Assembly (NCBI GenBank): GCA_910584865.1
Contig: CAJUCE010000012.1
Location: 70,680 to 134,679 of the forward strand
Length of the DNA: 64,000 nucleotides
DNA from: an uncultured Acetatifactor sp.
Lineage (GTDB): Bacteria > Bacillota > Clostridia > Lachnospirales > Lachnospiraceae
Direction: 5' to 3'
The notes below the pieces were generated by a model that saw only the letters and a list, made by a program, of their open reading frames with translations, ran no database searches and was not told where the DNA came from. Positions 33,953 to 41,409 of the stretch are shown one piece after another (positions within the stretch are counted from its first letter, which is position 1; each line of letters starts with the position of its first letter). The position numbers and the translations under genes were made by a program.

Positions 33953-36100
33953 ATGGAAAACATTTTGCAGACAGCAGACAGGCTCTTCCAAAACCGTTAT
34001 ATCAGTTCTATTAAAAAGGCATTTACCATCACGCTTCCGGTAATCATCCTGGGCTCGATCGCGTCGCTGATCAATAATATGCCCGTTAATATAGTGCAGG
34101 CAGGTCTGGCCACCCCGGCGGGACAGGTGGTTCGGGCTGTAAACGGCGCGGTTTGGCTGGGCAGCACAGCCGTCATGGCGATTTTAATTGCATGGACTTT
34201 GGGCTATTATCTCGGTAATGCCTATAAACTGAGTGGTACGCTCTCAGCCCTCACAAGTGTATCCGCCTATCTGACCATTTGCGTTACAACCCCGGATGGC
34301 GGTATCTCGCTGAGCCGTTTGGGTTCCAGCGGGCTTTTCGGCGCTATTTTAATCGCGATTCTGGCTACCGAGCTGTACCATGTATTTTCCAACCTTAAAA
34401 TCAACATTTCGGAGGATATGGCGGAGGAGGTACGGCAAATGTTCGCAGCCCTTTTTCCTGTGATGCTGTCAGTTTTCTGCATTGCCCTCACAAACGGCAT
34501 CATATTAATGACCTCCGGCAAAGGGGTTGATGAGTGGATTTATACTGGCCTGTCGTTTCTTTTTTCAGCGGCCGATGGAGGCGGACTTGCCGGTACCTTG
34601 TTTCTGGTGTTCGGCATCCATATTTTCTGGTTCTTTGGCATTCACGGCGGAAATGTGATGGACAGCATCATGGCCAGCGCTTTCGGCGAGAACCTCCTCC
34701 ATAATACCGAACTGTATGCCATAAATCACAATGCCTTTGACGGGCAGCTTGCCATTATCAGCAAGGGCTTTCTGGATACATTTGTATTTATGGGGGGAGC
34801 GGGTACATCGCTGAGCATCATCATCGCCGTGCTGATTATTGCCAGGAGCCGGTATATGCGCGGCATCGCCAAAATGGGTGGTATCTTCGTGGTTTTCAAT
34901 ATGAATGAAATTGTATTGTTCGGCTTTCCTGTTATCCTGAACCCCATTTTGCTGATCCCTTTCCTGCTTACGCCGCTTACGGTGACGCTGATTTCATGGA
35001 GTGCCATGTCTCTTGGACTGGCTGCACGAGTTGTGACAGAGGTGCACTGGGCAATGCCGCCTTTGATCAGCGGATATCTGGCAACCGGCGGGCATCTGTC
35101 AGGCAGCATCCTCCAGATGATCAACATTACGGCAGGCATCCTGATTTATCTGCCGTTTATTCGTTTGATGGACAGACGGGCAGTGCAGAAGGAATCCCTG
35201 AAGGACAATACGGTTCTGTTAAAAAATACACTGAATACGGTGGTTGAGAAAATCAATAGCTCCACGGGTGAAATCAATGGGGAGATTACAGATTTTTCAA
35301 TCGTCCTTGGAAGCGTCGTCAGAGATTTGAATGTGCTCTCTGCTCAGATGCAGCAGCAGATGCAATTGATGCAAACCTGTGACGAACATATGCGGACTAT
35401 TGATACCTTGGTGGGCAACACGGATACCGGCATAAAAATCGTCCTGCAGAATATGGAAAAAATAAACACGCTGTCCACGACAGGCGCGCAGAATATGCAG
35501 CAAACGATGCAAGAGATGGAGGAAACTGTCCTCTCCGCGCAAAAAAACAATGAATTGGCCGGCCAGCTTAATCTGCGCTGTGAGCAGATTGAGGGAATCT
35601 TAAAAAGGATTGAGACGACGCACGGCGATGTTCATGGCAAAGAGTTTTCTGTGATGGACACCAAAATAAAAGGTTTATCGGAAACAACAGCGGAGGCTGT
35701 TTCCGATATTCAGGGTTTGTTACAAGGGATGAAAGCGGATATATCTGATATGATTGAGCGGTCTGAATTCAGTTTGAGGCAGGCAGAAACCGGACGGCAG
35801 CAGGTGATTGACACCAATCGGCTGTTCGGTGAAACTGTGGAGAATATTCACAACATTCAGGCGCAATGTCATACTGTCCTTCAGCACAGCGGCGGGGTAA
35901 GCGGCGAACTGCAGCAAATCAATGAACAAATCCAGGCAGCCTGTCATTTCTTTGCGGAAACAGCATCCCATACATCTAAAGTGGCTGCACAGGTTAGGGA
36001 CAGGTCAGATGAGTCCAAAGAAATGATGCATAAGCTGCGGAAGCTGAATGTGGAAACCAGCCTTTTGACAGAGAATGCGTTTGAGAACCTTGAAAGATAG
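33953..36100 (+). CDS. PTS EIIC-type membrane domain fused to a chemoreceptor-like coiled coil
   Basis: The 715-residue protein has two parts. Residues 1 to about 405 are a PTS EIIC domain of the lactose/cellobiose type, with about ten membrane segments, FGIHGGN (His231 region) and NEIVLFGFPVILNP (Glu319), the sugar-site loop. Residues 410-715 form a long cytoplasmic coiled coil. Within it, HGKEFSVMDTKIKGLSETTA (from about 561) resembles the MCP signalling-domain segment HGKGFAVVADEIRKLAEESA. The MCP hairpin tip (QTNLLALNAAIEAAR type) that binds CheA/CheW appears missing just before it. No EIIA or EIIB domain and no chemotaxis gene is nearby. It may be a sugar sensor instead of a transporter. 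It has its own promoter and splits the MoxR/VWA pair. Confidence 0.75.
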   Translation: MENILQTADRLFQNRYISSIKKAFTITLPVIILGSIASLINNMPVNIVQAGLATPAGQVVRAVNGAVWLGSTAVMAILIAWTLGYYLGNAYKLSGTLSALTSVSAYLTICVTTPDGGISLSRLGSSGLFGAILIAILATELYHVFSNLKINISEDMAEEVRQMFAALFPVMLSVFCIALTNGIILMTSGKGVDEWIYTGLSFLFSAADGGGLAGTLFLVFGIHIFWFFGIHGGNVMDSIMASAFGENLLHNTELYAINHNAFDGQLAIISKGFLDTFVFMGGAGTSLSIIIAVLIIARSRYMRGIAKMGGIFVVFNMNEIVLFGFPVILNPILLIPFLLTPLTVTLISWSAMSLGLAARVVTEVHWAMPPLISGYLATGGHLSGSILQMINITAGILIYLPFIRLMDRRAVQKESLKDNTVLLKNTLNTVVEKINSSTGEINGEITDFSIVLGSVVRDLNVLSAQMQQQMQLMQTCDEHMRTIDTLVGNTDTGIKIVLQNMEKINTLSTTGAQNMQQTMQEMEETVLSAQKNNELAGQLNLRCEQIEGILKRIETTHGDVHGKEFSVMDTKIKGLSETTAEAVSDIQGLLQGMKADISDMIERSEFSLRQAETGRQQVIDTNRLFGETVENIHNIQAQCHTVLQHSGGVSGELQQINEQIQAACHFFAETASHTSKVAAQVRDRSDESKEMMHKLRKLNVETSLLTENAFENLER

Positions 36101-36207
36101 GTAATTACAGTCGCTGACAGCTTTTTGCCCCAATGGCTGCCGGCAGCATGGCGAAAATAACAAAAGTGTAAATATAGTATTGGGCTTGGCTATTAGGGAA
36201 ATCAGTT

Positions 36208-36273
36208 ATGGACAGAATCCATAACGAAATCGTAAAATGGCATGACAAACTGAATGATGCAGGAATCAAATAA
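36208..36273 (+). other. 21-residue open frame in the gap before the VWA gene
   Basis: ATG 36208 follows TTAGGGAAATC and encodes MDRIHNEIVKWHDKLNDAGI plus Lys. It may be a vestige or a tiny peptide. The rest of 36101-36307 shows nothing else. Confidence 0.2.
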
Positions 36274-36307
36274 ACTCAGGAAAGAACATGGCGGGGAAAA
36301 GTAAGAT

Positions 36308-37510
36308 ATGTTCATAAAATTTTTCGAAACATTAAGAGAAAAAGGCCTTCGGGTAACCCTGGGAGAGTGGCTCACCTTCCAGGAGGCGCTGGACAAGGGG
36401 CTCTGTGGCAGTTCCCTGACGCGGTTTTATTACACGGCACGGATGATTCTGGTGAAGAGCGAAACGGATTTTGACAAATTCGACATGGCCTTCGATGAGT
36501 GCTTCAAGGCGGCCCAGAGGGAGACGGAAGTGGGCAAGGAGATGCTGCGCTGGCTGGACAAGTCGGACATGATGGAACTGGCCCACGAGGAAGCCAGGGA
36601 TCATATGAACAAGATGGAGGATCTCCAGATTGACAAGGAGGACGTGGAGGAAAAGTTCCGTCAGCGCCTGAAGGACCAGGACAGCGAGCACAACGGCGGG
36701 AGCTTCTGGATTGGCACCATGGGCAAAACCTCCTTCGGCAATACGGGCGGCAACGTGGGCGGCGTCCGGGTGGGCGGCAAGACCGGATACCAGTCCGCCT
36801 TTGCGGTGGTGGGGGCCAGGAAATACCGGGATTTCAGGGACGACCGGGTTCTGGACAACAGGCAGTTCCAGATGGCGTTCCGGAAGCTCCGGCAGTTTTC
36901 AAGCCGTCTGGACATCCCGGAGACGGAGCTGGATATCAATGGAACCGTGGACAAGACCTGCAACAACGGCGGCTGCCTGCAGATTGTCATGCAGAAACCC
37001 CGGAAAAATGCGGTGAAGCTTTTGCTTCTGATGGATTCCGGGGGCACCATGATTCCCTTCAGCAGCCTGCTGAACGACCTGTTCCAGGCAATTCATAAGT
37101 CCAATCATTACAAGGATGTTAAGACTTATTACTTCCACAACTGCATCTACAGCAAGCTCTACAAGACCCCGGAGTGCGAGAACGGAGACTGGGTGGACAC
37201 GGAGTGGATGTTCCGCAATGTGGGAAGTGACTACAAGGTGATCATTGTGGGCGACGCGGCCATGGCACCGGAGGAACTCTATTCCGACACGGGAAATTAC
37301 AGGGGGCCCAACGGCGGCCTGTCCGGCTATGAATGGCTGCAGCTGATGAAGAAGAAATACAAGAAAATCGTGTGGCTGAACCCGAAGATGGCTCCGGGGC
37401 GTGCTCCATGGCGGGAGGCGGAGACTGCGGTGAAGGAGCTGTTTCCCATGTACAAGCTGACAGTGGACGGGTTGAACCAGGCCATGCAGAAACTGATGTC
37501 AGCCCGCTGA
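36308..37510 (+). CDS. VWA-domain protein, CoxE-like
   Basis: The 400-residue protein begins MFIKFFETLREKGLRVTLGEWL and has a helical N-terminal half, a Gly-rich linker and a C-terminal VWA domain. The metal site reads LLLLMDSGGTM, so the usual DxSxS is DSGGT here. VVDAA-like VGDAAMAPEEL and MAPGRAPWREAE follow. CoxE/YeiN-type VWA proteins work with MoxR ATPases in complex maturation; the matching ATPase is at 32984. A short copy of its middle part is found downstream at 37642. Confidence 0.85.
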   Translation: MFIKFFETLREKGLRVTLGEWLTFQEALDKGLCGSSLTRFYYTARMILVKSETDFDKFDMAFDECFKAAQRETEVGKEMLRWLDKSDMMELAHEEARDHMNKMEDLQIDKEDVEEKFRQRLKDQDSEHNGGSFWIGTMGKTSFGNTGGNVGGVRVGGKTGYQSAFAVVGARKYRDFRDDRVLDNRQFQMAFRKLRQFSSRLDIPETELDINGTVDKTCNNGGCLQIVMQKPRKNAVKLLLLMDSGGTMIPFSSLLNDLFQAIHKSNHYKDVKTYYFHNCIYSKLYKTPECENGDWVDTEWMFRNVGSDYKVIIVGDAAMAPEELYSDTGNYRGPNGGLSGYEWLQLMKKKYKKIVWLNPKMAPGRAPWREAETAVKELFPMYKLTVDGLNQAMQKLMSAR

Positions 37511-37627
37511 CAGTGACGGGATAATTGCGGGTTGTTGAAGGCTATTGGCTATGGGGAGCGTTATTCGTCTGGAAGAATACACGAAGATGGTGTCTCACCC
37601 TGCAACAGATGTGAAAGCTGAAGTTTT

Positions 37628-37735
37628 GTGCGCCCGGCTTATCGGACATGGCACAAGGCTCCGGAATGTGAAAACGGCGACTGGGTGAACCAAAAGTGGA
37701 TGTTCCGCAATGTGGGGACTACAGAGATCCTAACG
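37628..37735 (+). pseudogene. fragment duplicated from the VWA gene
   Basis: The frame APECENGDWVNQKWMFRNVG nearly repeats TPECENGDWVDTEWMFRNVG of the VWA gene (DNA near 37164-37230). The sequence on both sides is unrelated. It is a small, decayed duplicate with no start or full domain. Confidence 0.7.
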
Positions 37736-37790
37736 GCAGGCAGTATGCCTGCGGCATCTTCGGAAGAGAAAAAGTATAGTGAGGAGAGTA

Positions 37791-38312
37791 ATGATTTACT
37801 GGCAGGGAGAAGATATCCTCATCCGGGATATGGAAGAATCGGACGTTTCCGGCATCTGTAGGGCGGATGGGGAAGAATCAGAAGATAATATTCGCTATTT
37901 CGATAAGCAGTTCGGGCATATCCGGGAAAAGGCATGCGCAGGCCTGATCGCCGTCTGCCAGGGAGAAATAGCCGGATACGTATATCTTTATTATCAATGT
38001 AAATGGGGCGGAATGGGGAATCAGGGCTATCCTGGCGTGGTGGATTTATATGTCCGGGACAAATTCCGCAGAAGAGGAATCGGCCACATGCTGATGGATG
38101 CGGCAGAGCAGATTGCGGCGGAATACAGCGGCCTGGTATATCTGGATGTGGGGCTGAACAGCGAGTTTGGCAGCGCTCAGAGACTATACGCGAAAAGAGG
38201 GTATATCCCCGACGGAAAGGGATGCTACTATGAGGAAAAGGTGTGCGGAACCAATGCGGTGTGCCGGAATTCCGATGAACTGACCCTCTGCCTGGTAAAG
38301 GGGTTAAGGTGA
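37791..38312 (+). CDS. GNAT family N-acetyltransferase
   Basis: The 173-residue protein has the GNAT core. It opens with ILIRDMEESDVSGICRADGE, then IAGYVYLYYQ, the acetyl-CoA loop VRDKFRRRGIGHMLMDAAEQ, and YLDVGLNSEFGSAQRLYAKRGYIPDGKGCYYE. The substrate is unknown. ATG 37791 follows GAGGAGAG; the GTG at 37779 is less likely. It lies directly behind the VWA fragment. Confidence 0.88.
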   Translation: MIYWQGEDILIRDMEESDVSGICRADGEESEDNIRYFDKQFGHIREKACAGLIAVCQGEIAGYVYLYYQCKWGGMGNQGYPGVVDLYVRDKFRRRGIGHMLMDAAEQIAAEYSGLVYLDVGLNSEFGSAQRLYAKRGYIPDGKGCYYEEKVCGTNAVCRNSDELTLCLVKGLR

Positions 38313-38404
38313 TGGTTTATGACCAAAGCTGTTGTGTTTTTGCTGCCCGGGTGATGCTGCGGAACGGACAGGCAGGGGATCCGGATGTTGAAAACCGCCA
38401 ATGA

Positions 38405-38507
38405 TATACTCGTGAGCGCATACATTTGCCGCTTTCTGTTCCGGGCTGCGGAAGCGCTCACTCGTTATACGATTTCAACTGGCAGATGTTTTCAATCGTG
38501 AGTATAT
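38405..38507 (+). repeat. compound dispersed repeat, copy 2
   Basis: The arms TATACTCGTGAGCGC (38405-38419) and GCGCTCACTCGTTATA (38454-38469) match the arms of the element at 24574 on the opposite strand. A second unit ending CGTGAGTATA (38498-38507) matches 29640-29684. The two are joined here, just before the next gene. Confidence 0.5.
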
Positions 38508-38510
38508 ACT

Positions 38511-39086
38511 ATGAAAGGAAACGGGAAGGAAAAAGTGAGAATCGCAACCTATAATGTATGGAATGAAGAGAAAGGCATGGGGGACAGGCGTCAATTGATC
38601 ATAGAGGAAATCCTGCGTGTGGATGCGGACTTCATTGCCCTGCAGGAAATAACGCCCCGATTTTATCAGGAGTTTCTGGCAAAGCTTTCCCGGTATCCTT
38701 ATTCCGAATATGGAAAATATACGAACGAGGAGGAAGGTCTGGCTGTTTTGAGCAAATATCCCATTACAGGCCGCACCTTTCTCCATACAGAGGAAGGTTA
38801 TGGGGGAAGCTGCGGCCTGAATGTACTGCTTCGTGTGGACGGTATAAGGCTTTCCGTGACCGATGTGCATCTGCCGTGGGATTCGGCGAGAGTGAAGGAA
38901 GAGCAGATTGTGGCGATTGAGAAGTTCAGCCATGAACAGAAGGGGCAGGCCGATTACTTTGTCGTTTTGGGCGATTTCAACTGCGGCATCAATTCCAGTG
39001 TGCACCGCTTTATGACGGGTGAACAGACCATCGGCGGAAACGAGGCCAAGCCCTACTGGTACGAGGTGTATCATGGAGAAAGATAG
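38511..39086 (+). CDS. endonuclease/exonuclease/phosphatase (EEP) family protein, probably truncated
   Basis: The 191-residue product has the EEP start VRIATYNVWNEE, the Glu metal ligand in DFIALQEI, VTDVHLPWDS and VVLGDFNCGI. The family normally continues for 50 or more residues to a final DH/SDH catalytic motif; that motif is absent and the protein ends at YEVYHGER. It may be inactive. The start is uncertain: ATG 38511 lacks a ribosome site, and GTG 38535 has AAGGA upstream. The end overlaps a small membrane-protein gene by 14 bp. Confidence 0.75.
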   Translation: MKGNGKEKVRIATYNVWNEEKGMGDRRQLIIEEILRVDADFIALQEITPRFYQEFLAKLSRYPYSEYGKYTNEEEGLAVLSKYPITGRTFLHTEEGYGGSCGLNVLLRVDGIRLSVTDVHLPWDSARVKEEQIVAIEKFSHEQKGQADYFVVLGDFNCGINSSVHRFMTGEQTIGGNEAKPYWYEVYHGER

Positions 39087-39261
39087 GTTTCGGATAGCAG
39101 TTTCTATTGTAATCGGATATATTGTTTTATGGTATGCAGGAGCAATGTTCAGCTTCTTTCCATTTTTGGGGGATGATGCCGTTAGTGCAATAGGTTTTAC
39201 TGGATTGTTGATTTGCCTTGTTATTGTAGCTTGCGCATGTTGGATAATAGACGAAATCTAG
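39073..39261 (+). CDS. small two-helix membrane protein, unknown function
   Basis: ATG 39073 lies inside the end of the EEP gene, with ACGAGGTG upstream, and encodes 62 residues. There are two hydrophobic stretches (VSIVIGYIVLWYAGAMFSFF and TGLLICLVIVACACWII) joined by a short acidic loop. It may be a fusion-break product replacing the lost EEP tail, or an independent small protein. No family is recognised. Confidence 0.45.
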   Translation: MEKDRFRIAVSIVIGYIVLWYAGAMFSFFPFLGDDAVSAIGFTGLLICLVIVACACWIIDEI

Positions 39262-39308
39262 AAAAAATAAAAATTTCAAAATTTACAGGAAAGGCATGGA
39301 AAAGAAAA

Positions 39309-40592
39309 ATGACAGTATTTGAAGAACTGAAAGCCAGAGGACTTCTGGCCCAATTGACAGACGAGGAAGAGATTAAGGAGCTGATCAACAACGGCAAAGC
39401 CACCTTCTACATCGGCTTCGATCCCACGGCAGACAGTCTGCATGTAGGGCATTTCATGGCGCTGTGCCTGATGAAGCGGCTGCAGATGGCGGGAAATAAG
39501 CCCATCGCCCTCATCGGCGGCGGTACGGGCATGATAGGAGATCCTTCCGGGAGAAGTGACCTTCGAACCATGATGACGAAGGAGACCATCGAACATAACT
39601 GCGAGTGCTTCAGGAAGCAGATGAGCCGTTTCATTGATTTCGCCGAGGATGGGGCTGACGGTTCTGCCGGAGAAGGAGAGCAGGGCAATGACGCAGAAAA
39701 GCATTCCAAAGCGCTGATGGTGAACAATGCGGACTGGCTGATGGATCTGAATTATATCGAGTTCATCCGGGATATCGGGGTGCATTTCTCCGTGAACAGG
39801 ATGCTGACGGCAGAGTGCTACAAGCAGCGCATGGAGAAGGGCTTAAGCTTCCTGGAATTCAATTACATGATCATGCAGAGCTACGATTTCCTGAAGCTGT
39901 ATGAAAATTACGGCTGCAACATGCAGTTCGGCGGCGACGACCAGTGGAGCAACATGCTGGGCGGCACGGAGCTGATCCGCAGGAAGCTTGGCAAGGACGC
40001 ATACGCCATGACGATTACCCTTCTTTTGAATTCCGAAGGAAAGAAGATGGGCAAGACCCAGAAAGGGGCGGTATGGCTTGATCCCAACAAGACCTCTCCC
40101 TTCGAATTCTATCAGTACTGGAGAAATGTGGCGGATGCGGATGTACTGAAATGCCTGCGGATGCTTACCTTCCTGCCCATTGAGCAGATCGACGAGATGG
40201 ACAGGTGGGAGGGCAGCCAGCTGAACCAGGCCAAGGAGATTCTGGCCTTCGAGCTGACGAAACTGGTACACGGCGAAGAGGAAGCGGGGAAAGCCCGGGA
40301 GAGTGCCAGGGCGCTGTTTTCCGGAGCGGCGGAAGGGGCCGATATGCCCACAAGCCGGCTGAAGGAAGAGGATTTCCGGGACGGAGCCATCGACATCCTC
40401 GGCGTACTGACGGCATCCGGCCTTACCGCGTCCCGTTCCGAGGCCAGACGTGCGGTGGAGCAGGGCGGCGTTACGGTTGACGGTGAGAAAGTAGGCGATA
40501 TTAAGACCATGTACAGGCCGGAGCAGTTCGCGGGAGACGGGATTGTAGTCAGACGCGGCAAAAAGAACTACAAGAGAGTTATCTATAAATAA
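39309..40592 (+). CDS. tyrS: tyrosyl-tRNA synthetase
   Basis: TyrS charges tRNA-Tyr. The 427-residue class I enzyme has TFYIGFDPTADSLHVGHF (HIGH-type HVGH), GGDDQWSNMLGG, GKKMGKT as the KMSKS loop and a C-terminal S4 RNA-binding domain (LTASRSEARRAVEQGGV). An acidic insert, DGADGSAGEGEQGNDAEKH, follows the first third and looks like a loop extension. AGGAAAGG lies 14 bp before ATG 39309, a slightly long gap. No T-box leader is seen, unusual for a clostridial synthetase gene. Confidence 0.95.
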   Translation: MTVFEELKARGLLAQLTDEEEIKELINNGKATFYIGFDPTADSLHVGHFMALCLMKRLQMAGNKPIALIGGGTGMIGDPSGRSDLRTMMTKETIEHNCECFRKQMSRFIDFAEDGADGSAGEGEQGNDAEKHSKALMVNNADWLMDLNYIEFIRDIGVHFSVNRMLTAECYKQRMEKGLSFLEFNYMIMQSYDFLKLYENYGCNMQFGGDDQWSNMLGGTELIRRKLGKDAYAMTITLLLNSEGKKMGKTQKGAVWLDPNKTSPFEFYQYWRNVADADVLKCLRMLTFLPIEQIDEMDRWEGSQLNQAKEILAFELTKLVHGEEEAGKARESARALFSGAAEGADMPTSRLKEEDFRDGAIDILGVLTASGLTASRSEARRAVEQGGVTVDGEKVGDIKTMYRPEQFAGDGIVVRRGKKNYKRVIYK

Positions 40593-40636
40593 AACGGAGT
40601 AAGAAGTTCTTATAATGAGAGAAGGGATGTGGCAGA

Positions 40637-41191
40637 ATGGCATTGGCGTCAGATGGGCATTGGAGAGATGAAAAGATAAATGGTGTGATTTACGATATGT
40701 CGCCGTCTCCCAGTTTTCAGCATGGAATTATCAACAATAATATTAATACAGTTATTAAAGCAGGTTTAAAAGACAGTCTTTGTCTTGTCTTCATGGAAAA
40801 CCTGGACTTTAAATACCATCCGGATGTAAACGATGATTATCTGTGTCCGGATATTATGATCGTCTGTGACCGAAAGCATTTAAAGGGCGGAGCCTACAGC
40901 GGGGTTCCGAAATTTATTGCCGAAACCTTGAGCCATTCCACAGCAAAGAGAGACAGGACTGAGAAGAAGAATATCTATGAGCAGGCGGGTGTGGAAGAAT
41001 ACTGGATTGTCTCACCCCAGGGCTCGGTGGAAATCTATTATCTGCAAGATGGGAAATACGTTCTGGAGCAGATTTATATGCTCCAGGACGACAAAGAGGA
41101 TGAGGATTATAATGCGGATACAGAAATTTCATTAAAGGTTTTTCCAAATATTAAGATGACCCTGGGGGAGATCTTTGAGGGGCTGGATTGA
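40637..41191 (+). CDS. Uma2 family endonuclease-like protein (DUF820)
   Basis: The 184-residue product has the Uma2 features INGVIYDMSPSPSFQHGIIN, LCPDIMIVCDR, GVPKFIAETLSHSTAKRDRT and EEYWIVSPQGSVEIYYL. It is divergent from the Uma2 at 31255. It lies 44 bp behind tyrS and may be co-transcribed with it. Biological role unknown. Confidence 0.85.
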   Translation: MALASDGHWRDEKINGVIYDMSPSPSFQHGIINNNINTVIKAGLKDSLCLVFMENLDFKYHPDVNDDYLCPDIMIVCDRKHLKGGAYSGVPKFIAETLSHSTAKRDRTEKKNIYEQAGVEEYWIVSPQGSVEIYYLQDGKYVLEQIYMLQDDKEDEDYNADTEISLKVFPNIKMTLGEIFEGLD

Positions 41192-41219
41192 GCGTGCGAG
41201 CCGTTGGTGTTGCGGGGGA

Positions 41220-41345
41220 ATTGCGGTGCCAACGGTGTTTTTCTTCCTGACGAATCCCCACAGAACCCCAAGACACAGCAATAATGTACCACCTGCCAGG
41301 CATCCACACAGCAGAGAAGGGCTTTGCGGGTTTGTCTGGCCGCCT
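41220..41345 (-). pseudogene. decayed duplicate of the SGNH gene tail
   Basis: On the minus strand this stretch parallels the 3' end of the neighbouring SGNH gene (DNA around 41420-41510): both have CCAAGACACAGCA, CCTGCCAGGCAT and CACAGCAGA. The reading frame is shifted and no N-terminal part exists. Confidence 0.6.
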
Positions 41346-41409
41346 GTCTCTGTGAGGGGGTTGGCAGCTTACAGGGCAATCTGTACCGGTCTGATAAATT
41401 TCGACGGTA

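Noticed and set aside
36208..36273. 21-residue frame as a real peptide gene
   Set aside because: It has a weak ribosome site only and no conservation evidence. Listed as an uncertain item, not as a gene.
39100..39308. T-box riboswitch before tyrS
   Set aside because: No specifier loop or GGTGG-type T-box sequence is visible, and the upstream space is filled by the small membrane-protein gene.
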